From: UBA1046 sp050945515
GTDB lineage: Bacteria; Bacillota; Clostridia; Saccharofermentanales; DTU023
Length of the DNA stretch: 64,000 nt
Direction: 5' to 3'
Assembly (NCBI GenBank): GCA_050945515.1
Contig: JBMNTB010000005.1
Span: 1 to 64,000, forward strand
The notes beneath the pieces are model-generated. The model did not search any database and had not been told where the DNA came from. It saw nothing but the letters and a program-made list of their open reading frames with translations. Shown here one piece after another: positions 59,359 through 64,000 of this stretch (positions are counted from its first letter, which is position 1; each line of letters starts with the position of its first letter). The translations under genes and the position numbers were made by a program.

Positions 59359-60369
59359 ATGAGTGAGCTCAGCCGCGAACTAAATCTGGAGATTGAGACT
59401 ATATATTCACAGCGACGAAACCTGGCTCAAGCCCAAGCAGAACAGCGACGTTTGCTCACAATTGCTCAATATCCTCGAATTGAGGATCTTGAAGATGTGG
59501 TTAATCAGAAAGGATTGATTTACTTACAGTCCTCCTTGGGCGAGGATGAGGCTGTCAGACAGCAGGCAGATCGCGATCTGGACAAGGCAGAGCAGAGATT
59601 GAAAGATTATCTGCTTGAGAAAGGAATTCCTTTGGACTATGCTGAGCCGGTCTGGCATTGTTCGAAATGCCGGGACACGGGATTAGTTGAAGGTTGCTAC
59701 TGTACTTGCTATGAAGAACTAAGGCAAGCTCTGCTATCTCAGATGCTACCGTCTGCTCTATTGCCTGGAGTTAGTTTTGATCAGACCGATCCCGCAGTTT
59801 ATCCTGAAGAGATCATTAAGAATGGGCAGAAGTCCAGACCCAGGGAACATATGAAGATAATGCTGGATATTGCCCGTACTTACAGTCAGCATTTTTCCCT
59901 ATTGGAAAACAAAAATCTGTTTTTTTCCGGGCAGGAGGGAAGTGGCAAAACCTGGTTGATCAGTTGTATTGCAAGTGCAGTAATGGCTCAGGGTTATTCG
60001 GTATTTGTGCTGTCAGCCGCTGTCTTCTTTGATTTCCTCCAGGAATGGAATCAGCAAAAAATCAGTTTTCGCCCTGATCCGGATCGCTATAAGGAGCTTC
60101 AAATTCTGACAGAGGCTCTGCGGAGTTGCGATTTACTGATACTGGATGATTTAGGCTCTGAGATTCAGAAGGATCTCAGTTATTCTGATTTGCTGCTATT
60201 GCTGGATCAGAGACAACAAGATGGACGGCATACGATAATTACCAGCAATCTGAATGCTGTTGATCTGCAGAAAATTTATGATAAGAGAGTTGCCAGTCGT
60301 ATTAGCGGCAATTTCCTATGTTATAAAATGCCTGAAGTCGATTTGCGCCTTATTCGCTGCCAACAGTAG
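59359..60369 (+). CDS. DnaI/DnaC-like helicase loader ATPase
   Basis: A 336-residue AAA+ helicase loader. The N-terminal part is a coiled coil (QAEQRRLLTIAQ) followed by a zinc-type Cys cluster (HCSKCRDTGLVEGCYCTC) at about 96-114, as in DnaI. Walker A FSGQEGSGKTWL lies near 190 and Walker B LLILDDLGSE near 258, with the sensor IITSNL near 293. It pairs with the DnaD-like gene just upstream and should deliver DnaB helicase to the origin. Confidence 0.92.
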   Translation: MSELSRELNLEIETIYSQRRNLAQAQAEQRRLLTIAQYPRIEDLEDVVNQKGLIYLQSSLGEDEAVRQQADRDLDKAEQRLKDYLLEKGIPLDYAEPVWHCSKCRDTGLVEGCYCTCYEELRQALLSQMLPSALLPGVSFDQTDPAVYPEEIIKNGQKSRPREHMKIMLDIARTYSQHFSLLENKNLFFSGQEGSGKTWLISCIASAVMAQGYSVFVLSAAVFFDFLQEWNQQKISFRPDPDRYKELQILTEALRSCDLLILDDLGSEIQKDLSYSDLLLLLDQRQQDGRHTIITSNLNAVDLQKIYDKRVASRISGNFLCYKMPEVDLRLIRCQQ

Positions 60370-60451
60370 GAAGGTGACTATTTTATATTATGACATGTGG
60401 ACATGATGTCTTAAACTATTATTTCTATTAATATTATTAAATGAGGTTTTA

Positions 60452-60829
60452 GTGAATATTCGATGTGGACTGGACTTGGTAGAAATAAGTCGGATTGAGT
60501 CAGCAATTAACAAAGGCTCCGAACGCTTTTTAGAGAGAATTTTTACTGAGAGTGAATTAGATGAATCTAGGCACAGAACCCAATCTCTAGCCGGATATTA
60601 TGCGGCGAAAGAAGCAGTCGCCAAAGCTTTGGGTACCGGTCTGATGGTCAAAGGTATTCGCTTCACTGATATAGAGATCTTAAAAGATCAGCTGGGCGCC
60701 CCAATGGTTAAACTGTCAGCAGCAGCTAAGGCAAGGTATGATGAATTGGGCGGAAAGTCTCTGGCAGTCAGTATTACACATGAGAAAGCTTATGCCGCAG
60801 CAGTTTGCTATATGGTCTGTGATAGTTAG
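60452..60829 (+). CDS. acpS: Holo-[acyl-carrier-protein] synthase
   Basis: AcpS transfers 4'-phosphopantetheine from CoA to acyl carrier protein. The 125-residue protein has the family start IRCGLDLVEISRIESAI with the metal-binding Asp, RFLERIFTESEL, and the second acidic motif YYAAKEAVAKALGTG. SITHEKAYAAAV is the C-terminal block. The start is GTG 60452 with GAGG at good spacing. It is followed 10 bp later by an SH3-like membrane protein. Confidence 0.96.
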   Translation: MNIRCGLDLVEISRIESAINKGSERFLERIFTESELDESRHRTQSLAGYYAAKEAVAKALGTGLMVKGIRFTDIEILKDQLGAPMVKLSAAAKARYDELGGKSLAVSITHEKAYAAAVCYMVCDS

Positions 60830-60839
60830 AGGCAAATAG

Positions 60840-62030
60840 ATGACCGATAATACGGAACCAAATAAGATTGATGATCAGCCCCGCAAGATTAAGATCATTC
60901 CCAAGGATCTGCCGGGACCTTCACAGATTTCACCCCCTGAAGGACCCAGTTCTGAAGATGTACGTGGACTGTATGTTACCAAGAAGAGAAGTAAATTCCC
61001 CTCCTGGTTAATAGCTGTTTTGATTGCTTTAGTTTTGATTGCGGGCATTTTTTGGATTCTGCCCCGCCTCTTCAAAAACAAGGAGCAGGTGGAAATGCCT
61101 GTTCAGACGGTGGCAGAAATTCCCCGCGTGCAGGAAAATATCGTGGTCGTTACTGCAAGTAGCAGCTGGCTTTATAAAGAGCCTCGTCGTGGAGCGGTGC
61201 GAGTGGCGGAAGTGCTTTTTAATGAGGGACTGGAATTGCTTGATGCCTCAGATGAGAGATATCTTTTGGTTAACACAAGGAATGGCCTGCAAGGCTATAT
61301 TTTAAGAACTGATGTTTCAGCAGATGCTTCCGGGCTTGATCCCAAACAGGCTCTCCTGAAAGTTATTATCATAACCTCGTCCAAAAATATTATGAGTCAC
61401 ACTCAAGGAGGTACGGTAATCGCTCAGGCTCCTCTGGGCAGTGTGCTCTATGCTGATTATCAGGATTCTCAGGTGCTCCGGATCAGATTGCCCCAAGGTG
61501 TAGATGGCTGGATTAGCAAGCATGATGTGTTCATCATGGATCCTGAGCAAAATTTGCCGGAACCGGATGATTTGCAAGCTGATCTGGTCAGTACTGCCCT
61601 GACTTTTAACCGTTCGACCTGGGTACCAAATGGTATTACAACGTCAGGTATAGATATGCCCGGTGTGCTGTATCTAGCCTGTAGCATCAGCGGTGTGGAA
61701 GTTCAGCGCGACCCGGCGTCCATTGCTGCACTTGGTGAGAAGATCGATTTGCCGATTAACCAAGAAACAAATAGCTTTGACCTCAGATACGCTCAAAGCG
61801 GAGATATTTTGATTCTCAATGCGCCGGGCCAGCAAGAGGCAGAAATAGATTTCGCTCTGATTTTACCTGATGAGCAAGTGCTATTGCATCGTATCGGATC
61901 CAGTACAATATCGACATATTCATTGACTAATATAAATCCAGGTTTGGCAGGGAGCATTAAAGAGATCAGACGACTGCCCAATCAAAAAGGGACTGTCTCG
62001 ACACCAAATAGTGCCGCCGACAGCCCCTAA
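60840..62030 (+). CDS. Membrane protein with extracellular SH3-like repeats, function unknown
   Basis: A 396-residue protein with a cytoplasmic N-terminus, one membrane segment near 58-78 (WLIAVLIALVLIAGIFWIL) and an outside part. SH3-like units are visible near 92-155 (SSSWLYKEPRRGAVRVAEVLFNEG, GLQGYIL) and near 172-235 (GSVLYADYQDSQVLRIRL, GWISKHDV). The C-terminal 150 residues are not recognised. There is no enzymatic domain. AGAGG lies 7 bases before the ATG. The pairing with acpS suggests an envelope role but no more. Confidence 0.78.
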   Translation: MTDNTEPNKIDDQPRKIKIIPKDLPGPSQISPPEGPSSEDVRGLYVTKKRSKFPSWLIAVLIALVLIAGIFWILPRLFKNKEQVEMPVQTVAEIPRVQENIVVVTASSSWLYKEPRRGAVRVAEVLFNEGLELLDASDERYLLVNTRNGLQGYILRTDVSADASGLDPKQALLKVIIITSSKNIMSHTQGGTVIAQAPLGSVLYADYQDSQVLRIRLPQGVDGWISKHDVFIMDPEQNLPEPDDLQADLVSTALTFNRSTWVPNGITTSGIDMPGVLYLACSISGVEVQRDPASIAALGEKIDLPINQETNSFDLRYAQSGDILILNAPGQQEAEIDFALILPDEQVLLHRIGSSTISTYSLTNINPGLAGSIKEIRRLPNQKGTVSTPNSAADSP

Positions 62031-62048
62031 GAGTTCAAGAGTATTAAT

Positions 62049-62246
62049 TTAGGCGCGTTGAACCGCACCACTCTTCAGACATCTGGTGCAGACGCTCATT
62101 GTTTTCGGAGTTCCATCGACGATTACCTTTACCCGCTTGACATTAGCTCTTTGTTTGACTTTGGCCCGACGAGAAATCTGGGAACGGGTAATACGGATTT
62201 TTCTGCCGAAAAACACACTTTTATCGCATACTTCACATTTTGCCAT
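62049..62246 (-). CDS. rpmB: 50S ribosomal protein L28
   Basis: L28 of 65 residues, start MAKCEVCDKSVFFGRKI. It has two Cys pairs (CEVC and CTRC), so it is the zinc-binding (C+) form. ATG 62246 is set by a perfect AGGAGGT 7 bases upstream; the frame opens 14 codons earlier without support. It has its own promoter upstream and lies after rnfB on the same strand. Confidence 0.96.
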   Translation of the reverse strand: MAKCEVCDKSVFFGRKIRITRSQISRRAKVKQRANVKRVKVIVDGTPKTMSVCTRCLKSGAVQRA

Positions 62247-62309
62247 ATTCGCACCTCCTGTCTCACTTGCGCAGTTATTTAGAAACAATTCTACAAACGC
62301 ACAAAGAAA

Positions 62310-62338
62310 ATACTAGCATACAAAGCGAACCTGCGCAA
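62310..62338 (-). promoter_or_regulatory. Promoter of rpmB
   Basis: On the minus strand TTGCGC (62333-62338) and TAGTAT (62310-62315) are separated by 17 bases, giving a leader of about 57 bases. The -35 lies in CTTGCGCAG, whose exact reverse complement recurs in the leader (62266-62274 on the plus strand). Confidence 0.45.
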
Positions 62339-62346
62339 GGGGCAAG

Positions 62347-63255
62347 TTATACCGCAATGGTAGGTGTAGTCTCTTTCTTGACCATGGGTTTGGACTTGGG
62401 ATTGTCCTGATGGCTTCCCTCTGCTCCTAACAAGCCTCTTCTGATGGCAGTAGTAGGACATACAGCTAAGCATTCTTCGCAATGAATACACAATGTCTGG
62501 TCGATAACTGCCAGATTGTCTTCCATTGATATGGCATTGACAGGACAAGCCTTGAGGCAGAGGCCACAACTAATGCAGGCAATACTGCAGTCCTTTCTAA
62601 TTCTGGCAGCGGGCCAGTGATTGCTGCAGGTGACAATTGTTGCGGATTCGTGCTTGGGGATCAGGTGAATCAAATTCTTAGGACAGACATCAACGCATTT
62701 ACCGCAAGCTACACAATTTTCATGGTTAATTCTGGCGACGCCCTCTTCAATATATATTGCGTTGAAATCGCAGACCAAAATGCAATCGCCCATGCCCAGA
62801 CAACCATAAGTGCAGCTATTGGGGCCGGAGAACAGTCCGGCAGCTGCTGTACAATTTGTACTGCCCGAATATTTAAAACGTGTTCTTGTGTATTTATCCG
62901 AACCTTGACAGTAGACATGAGCAACCTGGGGCACGAAGATACCGGGCTCAACACCCAAGAAATCTGCGATGGCAGCTACCGTTTCTTCACCACCCGCTGT
63001 GCAGCGATTGGTCTCGGTTACTTCGCCTTCGACTAGAGCTTCGGCATAGGCCATACAACTGGCGAAACCACAGCCGCCACAGTTAACTCCGGGCAAAAGC
63101 TCATGGAGATTTGCAGCTCGCTCGTCCACCGGAACGGCAAAGACTTTGAAGACAATCAGAATGATTGCCCCCAAGACAAATGCGATGCCTGCACCGATCA
63201 ATGTCGGTGTCAGGATGCCTTCCGTTACTGTCAGCTGAACAAAATACATATTCAT
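62347..63255 (-). CDS. rnfB: Rnf electron transport complex subunit B
   Basis: RnfB is the ferredoxin-accepting subunit of the ion-pumping ferredoxin:NAD oxidoreductase. The roughly 302-residue protein has an N-terminal membrane helix (GIAFVLGAIILIVFKVF), then the four-Cys cluster domain GVNCGGCGFASC..C near 52-75. Ferredoxin motifs follow: NCVACGKCVDVCPKN, CSIACISCGLCLKACP and LCIHCEECLAVCP. The C-terminus is a Lys-rich tail. ATG 63255 or 63249 is the likely start (AGGG upstream). It is the last gene of the rnf operon, in the usual A-B order. Confidence 0.94.
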   Translation of the reverse strand: MNMYFVQLTVTEGILTPTLIGAGIAFVLGAIILIVFKVFAVPVDERAANLHELLPGVNCGGCGFASCMAYAEALVEGEVTETNRCTAGGEETVAAIADFLGVEPGIFVPQVAHVYCQGSDKYTRTRFKYSGSTNCTAAAGLFSGPNSCTYGCLGMGDCILVCDFNAIYIEEGVARINHENCVACGKCVDVCPKNLIHLIPKHESATIVTCSNHWPAARIRKDCSIACISCGLCLKACPVNAISMEDNLAVIDQTLCIHCEECLAVCPTTAIRRGLLGAEGSHQDNPKSKPMVKKETTPTIAV

Positions 63256-63263
63256 CACCCTAA

Positions 63264-63857
63264 TTATCTACCGAAAATATTCTCTAATACACCCTTGAAG
63301 CCATTGAAGGACACTGAAACAATCGCAGCCGCAACCAGAGCTGCCGGTACACCTTCAAAGAAAGCGGGTATCTTGGCCTGAGCCATCTTTTTACGGACGC
63401 CGACAAATAGAAACATTGCCAGCATATAGCTGACACCGGCTCCGAAACCGTTGACCAGAGATTCAAAGAAAGTATAAGACTCCTGAATGTTGACCAGCAT
63501 AATGCCCAGAATAGCACAGTTGGTGGTGATAAGAGGCAAATAGATTCCCATGCCCTTGTAGAGAGGGGGAAACACCTTTTTGATAATTGCTTCCAGAATC
63601 TGAACTGCTGAGGCAATAACGAGTATGAACACAACTGTCTGCAGGTATTCCAGATTGTTCGGCACCAACAGGTATTGAAAGATCGGCTGTGTGATTGCTG
63701 AAGAGACAACCATGACAAAGATGACAGCGAAGCTCATGCCCATTGAATTTTTTAAGTCGGTAGTAAGCCCCAGAAAAGAGCAGACACCGAGAAATTGCGA
63801 GAGAACAATATTGTTCAGCAGGATGACGGTGAATAGTATCTTGGCAATATCAATCAT
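63264..63857 (-). CDS. rnfA: Rnf electron transport complex subunit A
   Basis: RnfA is a six-helix membrane subunit of the Rnf complex with a membrane-buried Fe-S ligand. The 197-residue protein has the hallmark ILLNNIVLSQFLGVCSFLG at the N-terminus and the pseudo-symmetric LPLITTNCAILGIMLVN in the middle; each carries the conserved Cys. GAGG lies 8 bases before the ATG. It is 8 bp from rnfB and directly follows the preceding gene (stop at 63861). Confidence 0.95.
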   Translation of the reverse strand: MIDIAKILFTVILLNNIVLSQFLGVCSFLGLTTDLKNSMGMSFAVIFVMVVSSAITQPIFQYLLVPNNLEYLQTVVFILVIASAVQILEAIIKKVFPPLYKGMGIYLPLITTNCAILGIMLVNIQESYTFFESLVNGFGAGVSYMLAMFLFVGVRKKMAQAKIPAFFEGVPAALVAAAIVSVSFNGFKGVLENIFGR

Positions 63858-63860
63858 CTT

Positions 63861-64000
63861 TTATTCCTCTTTCTTTTCCTTGACTAGGGGGAAAGCTCCG
63901 TCCAGCTGTCCTGCCGCGATTAAGGTATCTCTGGTTTCTGCTTCCAAAAGCGCCTGGTGGTGGTCATGGATACTGCCGGGATAGTGTTCATGATCCATTA
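63861..64000 (-). CDS. rnfE: 3' end of the gene before rnfA, probably rnfE (partial)
   Basis: The minus strand is open from the window edge to a TAA at 63863-63861, only 3 bp before rnfA. The last 45 residues are soluble, with a His-rich stretch (HEHYPGSIHDHHQALLEAE) and a charged end (LVKEKKEE). In the common order C-D-G-E-A-B this would be the C-terminus of RnfE. The tail itself has no RnfE motif that I recognise, so the name rests on position. Confidence 0.5.
   Translation of the reverse strand, partial: MDHEHYPGSIHDHHQALLEAETRDTLIAAGQLDGAFPLVKEKKEE

Noticed and set aside
62266..62339. Long-range RNA stem CTTGCGCAG/CTGCGCAAG controlling rpmB
   Set aside because: One arm lies in the -35 box, upstream of the likely transcription start, so both arms would not be in the same rpmB mRNA; a read-through rnf transcript could still form it.

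Overview
The window looks like a low-to-mid GC anaerobic Bacillota (Clostridia-type) chromosome. The signs are Gram-positive ribosome binding sites, a DnaD/DnaI-type primosome pair, a sporulation-free cell-wall gene set (SH3-NlpC/P60, VanW), lipoproteins with clear lipoboxes, pyruvate:ferredoxin oxidoreductase, an Rnf complex and a glutamate-fermentation operon. No rRNA, tRNA, CRISPR array, transposase or phage gene was seen. The species cannot be named from the sequence alone.

Layout. 1-2.9 kb: ribosomal stalk genes rplK-rplA-[L10 leader]-rplJ-rplL, ended by a terminator and not followed by rpoB. 2.9-6.9 kb (minus): a MacAB-like exporter (membrane fusion protein, ATPase, permease) with a 15-bp-arm palindrome upstream. 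7.3-9.1 kb: thioredoxin reductase plus a glutaredoxin-like partner, then a CBS-domain protein on the minus strand. 10.2-18.2 kb: a complete oligopeptide-type ABC importer whose binding protein and second permease both carry large insertions. 18.2-19.5 kb: a small membrane protein and a metallophosphoesterase.

19.6-32.6 kb is the centrepiece. It is one long operon for the methylaspartate (glutamate mutase) route: a two-subunit class I hydratase (probably mesaconase), a GntR regulator, GlmS, GlmL, GlmE, methylaspartate ammonia-lyase, an unusual P-loop/tRNA-editing-like protein, and CitD-CitE-CitF-CitC-CitG (probably citramalate lyase and its maturation). The missing maturation gene citX lies 2.3 kb further on, on the opposite strand, behind a lipoprotein gene, a 63-bp repeat block and mntP. 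35.9-42 kb holds late cobalamin genes (cobT, cobU, cobS, cobC, cbiB, cobD) that could supply the B12 cofactor of glutamate mutase.

42-50.9 kb is envelope-related: a DUF368 lipid-carrier flippase family member, a five-SH3 NlpC/P60 endopeptidase, a VanW protein and a pair of glycosyltransferases. 51-58 kb is lower glycolysis: a phosphoglycerate kinase-triosephosphate isomerase fusion, GpmI and pyruvate:ferredoxin oxidoreductase. 58.3-62 kb has DnaD-like and DnaI-like replication proteins, AcpS and an SH3-like membrane protein. The right end (minus) has rpmB and the 3' end of an rnf operon (rnfB, rnfA, and the C-terminus of the preceding gene).

Taken together, the genes describe an amino-acid/peptide fermenter. 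Peptides are imported by the Opp system. Glutamate is split to acetate and pyruvate through the B12-dependent mutase. Pyruvate from this route and from glycolysis is oxidised by PFOR, and reduced ferredoxin can feed Rnf to make an ion gradient.
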